Part shown: one piece after another, positions 1-7,324 of the stretch | Layout: the number at the start of each line of letters is the position of its first letter | How positions within the stretch are numbered: position 1 is the stretch's first letter | DNA from: an uncultured Eubacteriales bacterium | GTDB lineage: Bacteria; Bacillota; Clostridia; Oscillospirales; Oscillospiraceae | Assembly (NCBI GenBank): GCA_900550615.1 | Contig: URSX01000047.1 | Coordinates: 1-12,862, forward strand | Reading direction: 5' to 3' | DNA length: 12,862 bases | Program-made: the position numbers and the translations under genes | The notes under the pieces: generated by a model | Databases searched by the model: none | The model's input: the letters and a program-made list of their open reading frames with translations, nothing else | What the model was told of the DNA's origin: nothing

Positions 1-2
1 CT

Positions 3-60
3 CCCCTACGGACAGGTTGATAGTGCGGTGGGCGGGCCGATGTAGGCATCGACCCCTACG
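3..60. repeat. Intergenic hairpin repeat with paired CCCCTACG ends
   Basis: The octamer CCCCTACG occurs at 3-10 and again at 53-60. Between them, 34-42 pairs with 47-55 around a TAGG loop. The only non-Watson-Crick position (37/52) is C-A on the plus strand but G-U on the minus strand, so the hairpin folds better in minus-strand RNA. It lies just downstream of the small membrane protein gene and has no U-run, so it is not an ordinary terminator. It resembles GTAGGGG-type intergenic repeats that I associate with gut Clostridia, but I cannot confirm that here. It may continue beyond the left edge. Confidence 0.4.
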
Positions 61-77
61 AAAAAACAAGGGCGGCG

Positions 78-245
78 TTAGGGGTGGGGGTCCTGATGCT
101 CACCGGCCCACTCCAGGAGGGCGGAGATCAGCAGGAGAACAGCACCCACCCCCTCAAGGATCAGTCCAAGGGCTGTGGCATCGATCATTAGAAAGGAAGC
201 GCCGATGATGATAAGACCTAAGTACAGAGCATGTTTCGCTTTCAT
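78..245 (-). CDS. Small hydrophobic membrane protein, 55 aa
   Basis: I do not recognise a named family. The frame is open further upstream, but the ATG at 245 is chosen because AGGAGG (258-253) lies 7 nt before it; upstream starts have no such site. After a short basic N-terminus (MKAKHALY) there are two hydrophobic stretches, roughly residues 8-21 and 25-44, joined by a short turn with a single Asp (MIDATALG). The tail is hydrophilic (EWAGEHQDPHP). This predicts a two-helix inner-membrane hairpin with both ends on the same side. A near-consensus promoter lies about 110 nt upstream, so it is probably a single-gene unit. Function unknown; comparable to many uncharacterised small membrane proteins. 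Confidence that it is a gene rests on ribosome site, promoter and hydrophobicity pattern. Confidence 0.7.
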   Translation of the reverse strand: MKAKHALYLGLIIIGASFLMIDATALGLILEGVGAVLLLISALLEWAGEHQDPHP

Positions 246-361
246 ATTTTTTCCTCCTTTATTAACGTCAGAAAAGGCAATTTGGGGACAGATGGTTCCA
301 CTTTTTGAAAAATTTTTCCTGAAAACTATATGATGGCCGAAAAACGGTTCTGTTTTTAGAG

Positions 362-391
362 AGTATATCATACAACGGCCGGGGCTGTCAA
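362..391 (-). promoter_or_regulatory. Sigma-A-type promoter of the small membrane protein gene
   Basis: On the minus strand TTGACA (391-386) is followed after 18 nt by TATACT (367-362). That is a perfect -35 and a good -10. The start point would be near 355, leaving a leader of about 110 nt before the ATG at 245. It lies just beyond the thrB terminator, which separates the two units. Confidence 0.65.
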
Positions 392-398
392 ATTCCAT

Positions 399-445
399 AA
401 AAAACTATTGCGGCAGAACCATGAAATGATGCGTTCTGCCGCAAT
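399..445 (-). terminator. Intrinsic terminator of the thrC-thrB operon
   Basis: A perfect 13-bp stem (433-445 with 407-419, 13-nt loop) lies 21 nt past the thrB stop. On the minus strand it is followed by AG and then six T (404-399). This is a textbook rho-independent terminator for the leftward thr transcript. Confidence 0.9.
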
Positions 446-466
446 GGAGATCAAATTCGGTATAGG

Positions 467-1342
467 TCAGGAAACGGTCAGGCCCTGGTGGTCCACGGCC
501 ATGGGCAGCTGCTTCCAGTGGCCCGGGAGCCGGGAGAGCCGGGAGGCCAGCTTTTCATCAAAGTCCGGGGCCGCCGACAGGCACAGGAGGGTGGGGCCTG
601 CACCGGAGAGAAAGAAGGCCACACAGCCGCAGTCGTGGGCCAGCTTTTCCGCCGCATCGAAGCCGGGGATCAGGGTACGCCGGAAGGGCTGGTGGAGCTT
701 ATCGTTCAGGGCCACGGAGATGGTCTCCGCATCGCCGTTTTCCAGGGCCCGCAGCAGCACGGCGGTGCGGGAGACATTGAAGATGGCGTCACCGTAGGGG
801 ACCTCCTTGGGCAGGACACTCCGGGACAGGTGGGTGGAGAGCTGGAAGTCCGGGATCAGAGCCGTGCAGTGCAGGCTCTTGTGGAGACTGTACCGGGCGA
901 TATAGGGCCGTTCATTTTCCACAAAGGAAGCCACCAGTCCGCCAAAAATGGCCGGGGCCAGATTGTCCGGGTGGCCCTCGATGTCATTGCAGACGGCCAG
1001 CAGTTCCTCCCGGGTCAGGGGGGAGCCGTGGTTTGCGTTGGCCCCGGCGGCTCCGGCGGCGATGAGGGCGGCACTGCTGCCCAGGCCCCGGCAGATGGGG
1101 ATATCCGCCCGGATAGAAATCCGCAGGCCGGGCATGGGCAGACCCAGCTTATCCATTACAGCCTGATAGGAGATCACGGCCAGGTTTTCCGCCGTGGCGT
1201 AGTCCGGCTCTACCCCCTCAAAATAGAGGCCCTCGGGCACTTCCTCAAAGGTGAGGGTATTATACAGGGCCAGGGCCAGGCCCAGGGTATCGAAGCCGGG
1301 GCCTAAGTTGGCGGTGGTGGCGGGGACGCGGACGGTTACCAT
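467..1342 (-). CDS. thrB: Homoserine kinase (GHMP family)
   Basis: Phosphorylates L-homoserine to O-phospho-L-homoserine with ATP in the cytoplasm; the next enzyme, threonine synthase, is encoded just upstream. At 291 aa it has the usual length. The N-terminus carries the homoserine-contacting segment PATTANLGPGFDTLG (7-21). The GHMP phosphate-binding loop is PICRGLGSSAALIAAG (82-97), and EGHPDN (122-127) is the conserved acid/amide motif. A Gly-rich C-terminal segment (SGAGPTLLCL) closes the fold. The start codon lies inside the end of thrC (7-nt overlap) and lacks a strong ribosome site of its own, which suggests translational coupling. A strong terminator follows. No key residue appears missing. 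Confidence 0.97.
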   Translation of the reverse strand: MVTVRVPATTANLGPGFDTLGLALALYNTLTFEEVPEGLYFEGVEPDYATAENLAVISYQAVMDKLGLPMPGLRISIRADIPICRGLGSSAALIAAGAAGANANHGSPLTREELLAVCNDIEGHPDNLAPAIFGGLVASFVENERPYIARYSLHKSLHCTALIPDFQLSTHLSRSVLPKEVPYGDAIFNVSRTAVLLRALENGDAETISVALNDKLHQPFRRTLIPGFDAAEKLAHDCGCVAFFLSGAGPTLLCLSAAPDFDEKLASRLSRLPGHWKQLPMAVDHQGLTVS

Positions 1343-2802
1343 TGCTTTTCACCAGCTTTCTCGAGAACATAGGGGAGCATTTCCTCCCGGTCGATGACAT
1401 CCTTGTGCCGAACGGGCTTTTGCCGCAGGGCAGAGAGGTTTTTGGGTACGGGCACACCGGTGCAGGCGTGGAGGTCGTCCATGACGGCGAACTCATCGTC
1501 GGACACCTGCCGACCCAGGGCGGAGAGGACGGCGGCGGGGAACTTATAGGGACTGGCGGTGGAGAGGACCACCACCGGCACACCGTCTTTCTGGGTGCGG
1601 GCGAACCGGTCGGCTACGTTCCAGGCCACGGCGGTGTGGGGATCGCAGAGATATTTGCTCTCCGCCCAGATGCGGCCAATGGTTTCGGCAGCGGCGGCAT
1701 CATCGCAGCAGCCGCAGGAGAACTCCGCCTGGAGCTTATGCAGAAGCTCCCCCGATACCTGATACATACCCTTTTCATTCAGATCCTTCATCAGGGAGGA
1801 GACGTAGGCGTCGTCTCCGGTGAGCAGGCTCAAAAGCCGCTCCAGATTGCTGGAGACCAGAATGTCCATGGAAGGGGAGGTGGTCTTATAGAAGGTGCGG
1901 CACTTGTTGTATACGCCGGTGGTGAGGAACTCGGTGAGTACATCGTTGCTGTTGGAGGCGCAGATGAGCCGGCCCACGGGCAGGCCCATGCGCTTGGCAA
2001 AGTAGCCCGCCAGAATATCCCCGAAGTTGCCGGTGGGGACGCAGAAATGCACCTTGTCCCCCACCCGGATGCGGCCGGAGCGCACCAGGTCGCCATAGGC
2101 CTTGAAATAATACACGATCTGAGGGGCCAGACGGCCGATGTTGATGGAGTTGGCGGAGGAGAGGCGCACGCCGGACAGATCCTTTCCCTCGCAGGCGGCA
2201 AAGATCTTCTTGACACCGGTCTGGGTATCGTCGAAATTGCCCCGGACGGCGCAGACCTTTACATTGGCACCCTCCTGGGTGGCCATCTGGGCCTGCTGCA
2301 CGGCAGAAACGCCCCCGTGGGGATAGAAAACGATGATGCGGGTGCCGGGCACATCGTGGAAGCCCTCCAGAGCCGCCTTACCGGTGTCACCGGAGGTGGC
2401 GGTGAGGATGAGGATCTCATCCCGGATGCCCTCCATGTCCCGGGCCCGGCTGATGAGCAAGGGCAGCAGGCTCAGGGCAACATCCTTGAAGGCGCTGGTG
2501 GGGCCGCGGAACAGCTCCAGCACATAGCGGTCTCCCACGGGCACCAGAGGGGTCAGGTCCTCCGTCTCGAATTTGCCCAGATAGCCCCGGCGCACCAGAG
2601 CGTCCATATCCTCATAGTCCGGCAGCAGGGCCGAGAGGATCCGGGCGGACATGGTGAGGGTGTCCTGCTTGATGAGGGACTGCCAGTCCAGAACGGGGAT
2701 GGCCTCCGGCATATATAATCCGCCGTCCGGGGCTATGCCGGCCAGTACGGCGGCGGCAGGAGACGCCGTGAGGGCGCGGTTGCGGGTGCTTTGATATTTC
2801 AT
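1336..2802 (-). CDS. thrC: Threonine synthase (PLP-dependent)
   Basis: Converts O-phosphohomoserine to threonine and phosphate. At 488 aa it belongs to the longer class of bacterial/fungal threonine synthases rather than the roughly 350-aa class. It begins with the typical threonine synthase N-terminal domain (MKYQSTRN, then APDGGLYMPE at 24-33). The PLP-binding lysine is K106 in GPTSAFKD (100-107), and the phosphate-binding loop is TATSGDTGKAA (134-144). The ATG at 2802 has a GGAG site (2814-2811) 8 nt upstream. It is the first gene of the thrC-thrB operon and overlaps thrB by 7 nt. The promoter lies about 40 nt upstream with a leader of only about 35 nt, so a threonine leader-peptide attenuator as in E. 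coli does not fit here. Confidence 0.97.
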   Translation of the reverse strand: MKYQSTRNRALTASPAAAVLAGIAPDGGLYMPEAIPVLDWQSLIKQDTLTMSARILSALLPDYEDMDALVRRGYLGKFETEDLTPLVPVGDRYVLELFRGPTSAFKDVALSLLPLLISRARDMEGIRDEILILTATSGDTGKAALEGFHDVPGTRIIVFYPHGGVSAVQQAQMATQEGANVKVCAVRGNFDDTQTGVKKIFAACEGKDLSGVRLSSANSINIGRLAPQIVYYFKAYGDLVRSGRIRVGDKVHFCVPTGNFGDILAGYFAKRMGLPVGRLICASNSNDVLTEFLTTGVYNKCRTFYKTTSPSMDILVSSNLERLLSLLTGDDAYVSSLMKDLNEKGMYQVSGELLHKLQAEFSCGCCDDAAAAETIGRIWAESKYLCDPHTAVAWNVADRFARTQKDGVPVVVLSTASPYKFPAAVLSALGRQVSDDEFAVMDDLHACTGVPVPKNLSALRQKPVRHKDVIDREEMLPYVLEKAGEKQW

Positions 2803-2843
2803 ACAAGTTTCTCCAATCTTTTTCTTGCATTTTGCATAATGGT

Positions 2844-2872
2844 ATGATACACTGTCCCCAAGAAAAAAGCAA
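2844..2872 (-). promoter_or_regulatory. Promoter of thrC-thrB
   Basis: On the minus strand TTGCTT (2872-2867) and TATCAT (2849-2844) are separated by 17 nt. The predicted start is near 2837, about 35 nt before the ATG. The 157-nt gap to lysC is divergent and also contains an inverted repeat, GACAAAAA/TTTTTGTC (2889-2896 and 2902-2909), between the two units. I see no convincing rightward promoter for lysC and no lysine riboswitch in this gap. Confidence 0.6.
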
Positions 2873-2959
2873 GTGTTTTTTGCTGAAAGACAAAAACGCT
2901 TTTTTTGTCAACGCGGTTGAAGGCTTTGCATCAATTTCCGTAGAAAGTGAGCTAAAAAT

Positions 2960-4279
2960 ATGTTAAAGGTGCTGAAGTTCGGCGGTTCGTCCATGGCGGA
3001 TGCCAAGCAGTTTGAGAAAGTGAAAAGCATCGTGCAGGCGGATCCCAGCCGGCGGGTGGTGGTGGTTTCTGCGGCGGGAAAGCGGTTTTCCGAGGACCAC
3101 AAGCTGACAGACCTGCTGTATCTGTGCCACGCACATCTGAAATACGGGGTGGCCTGCGACAGTGTGTTCGACATGATCCGCTCCCGCTACATAGAGATCC
3201 GGGACGACCTGGGACTGAAGACCGATCTGGAGTCGGAGTTTGACGCCCTGCGAAAGAAGATGGACGCGGGCATCAGCCAGGACGAGCTGGTGAGCCGGGG
3301 CGAATACTTCGCGGCGCGGCTTATGGCGGACTATCTGGGCTACGACTTTTTGGACAGCGAGCTGTGGCTGAAGTTTAACCTGGACGGAACGGTGGATCAG
3401 GATCTGACCTACGAGACCCTGGCCCGGACGGCCTCCGGACGGCGGGTGGTGATCCCGGGCTTCTACGGCACCATGCCCGACGGCAGCATCAAGACCTTCA
3501 CCCGGGGCGGCAGCGACATCACCGGCGCCCTGGCGGCGGCGGCTCTGGACGCGGACGTATACGAGAACTGGACGGATGTGTCGGGCTTCCTCATGGCTGA
3601 CCCGCGGATCGTGAAGGATCCGCTGCCCATTGAGCGCATCACCTACTCGGAGCTGCGGGAGCTGAGCTACATCGGCGCTCAGGTGCTCCACGAGGGCACC
3701 ATCTTCCCGGTGCGGGAGAAGAACATTCCCCTGAATATCCGCAACACCAACCAGCCCGACCATCCCGGCACCATGATTATGGAGTCTTTCGACGAGACGG
3801 AGGAGAGCCTGGACGGAAACTTCATTACCGGCATCGCCGGGCGGAAGAATTTTTCCGTCATCACCGTTACCAAAAACGGCATGAGCAATGAGGTGGGCGT
3901 GCTGCGGCGGATTCTGGAGGTGCTGGAAAAGTACCAGCTGGTACTGGAGTATCTGCCCTCGGGCATTGACAGCGTATCCCTGGTGGTGGCGGCGGACAAG
4001 CTGCGGCCCTGCCAGTATCAGATGCTGGGCGACATCCAGAAAATGCTGAAGCCCGACAGCATCCATGTCACCGAGGACATGGCCATTGTGGCGGCGGTGG
4101 GCCGGAAGATGGCCTTTAAGCCCGGTACATCCGGCAAGATCTTTGCCGCCCTGGGTGAAAACGGCATCAACATCCGCATGATCACCCAAGGCCCCGACGA
4201 GCTGAACATCATCGTGGGCGTGGACAACAAGGACTTTGCCGGAGCTATCCGCGTGCTGTATGACAGCTTTGTGAAGTAA
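2960..4279 (+). CDS. lysC: Aspartate kinase
   Basis: Catalyses ATP-dependent phosphorylation of L-aspartate, the committed step to lysine, threonine, methionine and diaminopimelate. Single-function aspartokinase of 439 aa, with no fused homoserine dehydrogenase. The amino-acid kinase domain (about 1-275) shows KFGGSS (6-11), SRGE (112-115) and TRGGSDITGA (181-190). Two ACT regulatory domains follow (about 296-370 and 372-439), ending with ENGINIRMITQGPDELNIIVGV. Feedback inhibition by an end-product amino acid is therefore expected, but which one cannot be read from sequence. The ribosome site is weak (AGTGAG, 2946-2951). It is the first gene of the lysC-asd unit, 17 nt from asd, and divergent from thrC. 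Subtype (lysC- or yclM-like) is not certain. Confidence 0.96.
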   Translation: MLKVLKFGGSSMADAKQFEKVKSIVQADPSRRVVVVSAAGKRFSEDHKLTDLLYLCHAHLKYGVACDSVFDMIRSRYIEIRDDLGLKTDLESEFDALRKKMDAGISQDELVSRGEYFAARLMADYLGYDFLDSELWLKFNLDGTVDQDLTYETLARTASGRRVVIPGFYGTMPDGSIKTFTRGGSDITGALAAAALDADVYENWTDVSGFLMADPRIVKDPLPIERITYSELRELSYIGAQVLHEGTIFPVREKNIPLNIRNTNQPDHPGTMIMESFDETEESLDGNFITGIAGRKNFSVITVTKNGMSNEVGVLRRILEVLEKYQLVLEYLPSGIDSVSLVVAADKLRPCQYQMLGDIQKMLKPDSIHVTEDMAIVAAVGRKMAFKPGTSGKIFAALGENGINIRMITQGPDELNIIVGVDNKDFAGAIRVLYDSFVK

Positions 4280-4296
4280 TCAAGGAGGAATTTACC

Positions 4297-5301
4297 ATGA
4301 AAAAGTATAAAGTAGCCATTCTGGGCGCAACGGGCGCTGTGGGACGGGAAATGATGAAGGTCCTGGCGGAGCGGGAGTTCCCGGTGGAGGAGCTGCATTT
4401 GCTGGCATCTGCGCGTTCCGTGGGACAGAAGATCCAGTGGCAGGGGCAGGAGCTTGCAGTGGAGCTGGCCTGCGACGAGGCATTTCAGGGCATGGACATC
4501 GTACTGGGCGCGGCGGAAAACGACATCGCTAAGCAGTTTGCGCCGGCCATCGTAAAGGCGGGGGCTGTGTTCGTGGACAACTCCAGCGCCTTCCGCATGG
4601 ATCCGGAGGTGCCGCTGGTGATCCCGGAAATCAATCCGGAGGATGCCAAGAAGCACAAGGGCATCATCGCAAATCCCAACTGCACCACCATTGTCTCCCT
4701 GGTGGCCATCAACGCCCTGAATCAGGACAGCCCCATTGAGAGCATCGTGGCCTCCTCCTATCAGGCGGTCTCCGGCGCGGGCGCAGGCGGGCCCATCGAG
4801 CTGATGAACGAGGTGGAGGCCCTGCGGGAGGGCAAGAGCTACGAGCCTCAGGTGTTCCAGTATCAGATCGCGTACAATGTCATCCCCCAGATCGGCGGCG
4901 AGGCCTTTGCGGGCTACACCTCCGAGGAGATGAAGATGCAGAATGAGGGGCGCAAGATCATGCACCTGCCGGAGCTGAAGGTCAGCTGCACCTGTGTGCG
5001 GGTGCCGGTGGTGCGCAGCCACAGCGTGTCCATCGTGGTTCGGACCAAGGAGAAGATCTCTGTGGAGCGGGCCCGGGAGCTGATCGCAAATGCCCCCGGC
5101 TGCCGTCTGGTGGACGACCTGAATAATAAGCAGTACCCCATGCCCCTGGACACCAGCGACCAGGATACGGTGTTCGTGGGCCGCATTCGGGACGACCTGA
5201 CCTCTGATAGCGGACTGAACATCTGGTGCTGCGGCGACCAGGTGCGCAAGGGCGCGGCCACCAACGCCGTGCAGATCGCGCAGCTGCTGGTGGAGGAGTA
5301 A
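4297..5301 (+). CDS. asd: Aspartate-semialdehyde dehydrogenase
   Basis: Reduces aspartyl-4-phosphate to aspartate 4-semialdehyde with NADPH, directly following aspartate kinase. At 334 aa it is the normal length for the Gram-positive type. The NADP-binding Rossmann loop is GATGAVG (10-16). The catalytic cysteine is C129 in NPNCTT (126-131), and Q156 lies in SSYQAVSGAG. The segment RVPVVRSHS supplies the conserved Arg/His of the active site. An excellent AAGGAGG site (4282-4288) lies 8 nt before the ATG, and the gene is 17 nt after lysC, so the two are cotranscribed. Its product feeds both homoserine and lysine/diaminopimelate synthesis. A strong terminator follows the stop codon. Confidence 0.97.
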   Translation: MKKYKVAILGATGAVGREMMKVLAEREFPVEELHLLASARSVGQKIQWQGQELAVELACDEAFQGMDIVLGAAENDIAKQFAPAIVKAGAVFVDNSSAFRMDPEVPLVIPEINPEDAKKHKGIIANPNCTTIVSLVAINALNQDSPIESIVASSYQAVSGAGAGGPIELMNEVEALREGKSYEPQVFQYQIAYNVIPQIGGEAFAGYTSEEMKMQNEGRKIMHLPELKVSCTCVRVPVVRSHSVSIVVRTKEKISVERARELIANAPGCRLVDDLNNKQYPMPLDTSDQDTVFVGRIRDDLTSDSGLNIWCCGDQVRKGAATNAVQIAQLLVEE

Positions 5302-5337
5302 GACGGCGGCCAGCGGGCCGAAAAAATGAAAAAACGA

Positions 5338-5365
5338 AGGCTCCCTCGGAAGAGGGAGCCTTTTT
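5338..5365. terminator. Bidirectional terminator between asd and cysE
   Basis: A perfect 10-bp stem (5338-5347 with 5352-5361) closes a GGAA loop. On the plus strand the T-run is 5361-5365, for asd. On the minus strand the hairpin is followed by TCG and six T (5334-5331 and neighbouring A of the plus strand), for cysE. It sits in the 80-nt gap between the convergent genes and serves both. Confidence 0.9.
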
Positions 5366-5381
5366 GCGTGATTTTGGGCCA

Positions 5382-6257
5382 TTACCCACCGCTGTGGCGG
5401 CTTTTGAACACGGTTTCCGGGGCGTGGATCACCACACGGGTGTCCTGCTGCACGGAGCTGGTGAGGAAGGCGTTGCCGCCTACGACGCTGCCCCGGCCAA
5501 TGACGGTGTCGCCCCCCAGAATGGAGGCACCGGAGTAGATGGTCACATCGTCCTCCACCGTGGGATGGCGCTTGCCGGGCTTCGACCGGTGCCCGTCCCG
5601 AGGGGAGAGAGCACCCAGGGTCACGCCCTGGTACAGCTTTACCCGGTCGCCGATGACCGTGGTCTCACCCACTACGATGCCGGTGCCGTGGTCGATGAAG
5701 AAATAGTCGCCGATCTGTGCGCCGGGGTGGATGTCGATGCCCGTGTGGCTGTGGGCGTACTCGGACATCATGCGGGGCAGGATAGGGATCTGCAGCTGAT
5801 ACAGCTCGTGGGCCACCCGGTAGACCATGATGGCGAACAGGCCCGGATAGGAGAACAGGATCTCTTCCCGGGAGCCGGCGGCGGGATCGCCGTCAAAGGT
5901 GGCCTCCAGATCCAGCTGCACCCGCCGGGCGATGGCGGGCAGACGGGTCACCATCTCAGTGGCCAGCTGGGCGGCCTGCTCCTCCTGATCCTCCGGCAGG
6001 GTCAGGGCGATCTGACGGAAGAGCTGCTTCTCTATGCGCTCGAGCAGCAGAGCGGCGTAGTCCTCCGGCGCAAGGCTCATGAGGGCCGCCTCCCCGTAGT
6101 AGGCCGGGAACATCAGGCGGCGAATGTCCTTGATCAGCAGGATCACGGCCTGCCGGTCCGGGAGACGCAGCTTCTTGCCGTACAGCGGCACGGAGCCTGC
6201 GGAATAGGTTTGGGCCATGGCTTTCGCCGCGGCGCAGATATGGTGTTCACTCATCAT
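5382..6257 (-). CDS. cysE: Serine O-acetyltransferase, long form
   Basis: Transfers acetyl from acetyl-CoA to L-serine to give O-acetylserine, the substrate of CysK. At 291 aa it has a long helical N-terminal region (about 1-155). A left-handed beta-helix hexapeptide domain (about 165-275) follows: HTGIDIHPGAQIGDYFFIDHGTG (171-193) holds the catalytic Asp/His positions (D175, H190), then GVTLGAL (211-217). Two tandem ATGs (6257 and 6254) are possible. The AGGAGT site (6268-6263) is 5 nt from the first and 8 nt from the second, so the 290-residue form starting MSEHH is at least as likely. The site lies inside the end of cysK, only 3 nt away, so the genes are translationally coupled. The C-terminus ends SRHSGG and lacks the terminal Ile that lets classic CysE bind CysK. 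Confidence 0.94.
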   Translation of the reverse strand: MMSEHHICAAAKAMAQTYSAGSVPLYGKKLRLPDRQAVILLIKDIRRLMFPAYYGEAALMSLAPEDYAALLLERIEKQLFRQIALTLPEDQEEQAAQLATEMVTRLPAIARRVQLDLEATFDGDPAAGSREEILFSYPGLFAIMVYRVAHELYQLQIPILPRMMSEYAHSHTGIDIHPGAQIGDYFFIDHGTGIVVGETTVIGDRVKLYQGVTLGALSPRDGHRSKPGKRHPTVEDDVTIYSGASILGGDTVIGRGSVVGGNAFLTSSVQQDTRVVIHAPETVFKSRHSGG

Positions 6258-6260
6258 AGA

Positions 6261-7190
6261 TCACTCCTGAAACAATGGGGTGGAAAGGTAACGGTCGCCG
6301 GTATCGGGCAGCAGGGCCACGATGGTCTTGCCGGCGTTTTCCGGGCGGCGGGCCAACTCGCACGCGGCGTGGAGGGCGGCGCCGGAGCTGATGCCCACCA
6401 GCAGGCCCTCGGAAGCGGCCAGCAGCCGGGCGGCGGCATAGGCATCCTTTTCCCACACGGGGAGCACCTCATCTACCACGCTGCGGTCAAAGTTTTCGGG
6501 TACGAAGTTAGCGCCGATGCCTTGGAGGCCGTGGCTGCCGGCCTTGCCGCCGGAGAGAAGGGGAGAGGCGGCGGGCTCCACGGCTACGATCTGTACGCGG
6601 GGGTTCTTCTCCTTCAGATAGCGGCCAACGCCTGTGACGGTGCCGCCGGTGCCTACACCGGCCACGAAGATATCCACCTGGCCGTCGGTATCGTGCCAGA
6701 TCTCCGGGCCGGTGGTGCGGTAGTGGGCCTGGGGGTTGGCGGGGTTATCAAACTGGCCGGCCAGGAAGCTGCCGGGGGTCCCGGCGGCGATCTCACGGGC
6801 CTTTTTCACGGCACCTGCCATGCCGTCCCTGGCGGGGGTCAGCACCAGCTGGGCCCCGTAGGCCGCCAGCAGCTGGCGGCGCTCCACGCTCATGGACTCG
6901 GGCATGGTGAGAATGACCCGATAGCCCCGGGCCAGACCCATGGCGGCCAGGCCGATGCCGGTGTTGCCGGAGGTGGGCTCCACGATGGTACCGCCGGGCA
7001 GGAGCTTGCCTTCCTTTTCGGCGGTCTCGATCATTTCCAGGGCTACCCGGTCCTTGACGGAGCCGGCGGGGTTCATGTACTCCAGCTTTACCAGCACGGT
7101 GGCCGGGAGATGGAGCTGCTCGTTGCAGCGCACAGGCTGCAGCAGGGGCGTGTGCCCTACCAGCTGTGATGCGGAGCGATAGATATTCAT
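6261..7190 (-). CDS. cysK: Cysteine synthase (O-acetylserine sulfhydrylase)
   Basis: PLP enzyme that makes L-cysteine from O-acetylserine and sulfide. At 309 aa it is a standard CysK length. The PLP lysine is K46 in NPAGSVKDR (40-48). The substrate/PLP loop is EPTSGNTG (71-78), and the phosphate cup is GVGTGGTVTG (178-187). GIGANFVP and GISSGAA (266-272) complete the family pattern. The ribosome site AAGGAAG (7203-7197) is 6 nt from the ATG. It is followed by cysE after 3 nt. The upstream region carries a cysteine-rich leader frame and an intrinsic terminator placed about 40 nt before the cysK ATG, so expression is very probably controlled by attenuation. Cystathionine-beta-synthase-like paralogues are possible, but partnership with cysE favours CysK. 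Confidence 0.97.
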   Translation of the reverse strand: MNIYRSASQLVGHTPLLQPVRCNEQLHLPATVLVKLEYMNPAGSVKDRVALEMIETAEKEGKLLPGGTIVEPTSGNTGIGLAAMGLARGYRVILTMPESMSVERRQLLAAYGAQLVLTPARDGMAGAVKKAREIAAGTPGSFLAGQFDNPANPQAHYRTTGPEIWHDTDGQVDIFVAGVGTGGTVTGVGRYLKEKNPRVQIVAVEPAASPLLSGGKAGSHGLQGIGANFVPENFDRSVVDEVLPVWEKDAYAAARLLAASEGLLVGISSGAALHAACELARRPENAGKTIVALLPDTGDRYLSTPLFQE

Positions 7191-7232
7191 AACGGTCTTC
7201 CTTTCTTGGCAGGAGGCGGAATGCGGGCGGGC

Positions 7233-7267
7233 AAAACAAAAACAGAGGGTGCGTCATGCACCCTCTG
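7233..7267 (-). terminator. Attenuator terminator in the cysK leader
   Basis: A perfect 10-bp stem (7267-7258 with 7252-7243) closes a 5-nt loop. On the minus strand it is followed by TTTTT, G and TTTT (7242-7233). It lies between the leader reading frame and cysK, 32 nt after the leader stop and about 40 nt before the cysK ATG. Because a promoter lies upstream of the leader and nothing else is encoded before cysK, this hairpin must be bypassed to express the operon. It could also end transcripts from the upstream lipoprotein gene. Confidence 0.88.
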
Positions 7268-7324
7268 CCGAATGACGAATCAAATGTGCGCCGGGAAAAT
7301 CAGCCTTCCCGCGATCCAGCAGAA
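7263..7324 (-). promoter_or_regulatory. Candidate antiterminator pairing of the cysK attenuator
   Basis: On the minus strand the segment 7324-7314 (TTCTGCTGGAT) can pair over all 11 positions, 3 of them G-U, with 7273-7263 (ATTCGGCAGAG). The second segment overlaps the 5' arm of the terminator (7267-7258), so the two structures exclude each other. The first segment starts in the codon of the last leader cysteine, about 20 nt past the four-Cys run. It would be free if a ribosome stalls in that run and covered if the ribosome reaches the stop at 7302-7300. A 6-bp hairpin (7311-7306 with 7297-7292) sits within the loop. Pairing was found by eye; no folding energies were computed. Confidence 0.65.

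Noticed and set aside
2803..2959. Lysine riboswitch or Thr leader peptide between thrC and lysC
   Set aside because: The predicted thrC leader is about 35 nt. The lysC side is under 120 nt, with no multi-stem aptamer and no run of Thr or Lys codons.
5226..7169. A 647-codon open frame on the plus strand opposite cysE and cysK
   Set aside because: It is antisense to two genes with full catalytic motifs. The translation is Gly/His/Gln-rich with no domain, as expected for shadow frames in GC-rich DNA. The same applies to long antisense frames over thrC, lysC, asd and the kinase.
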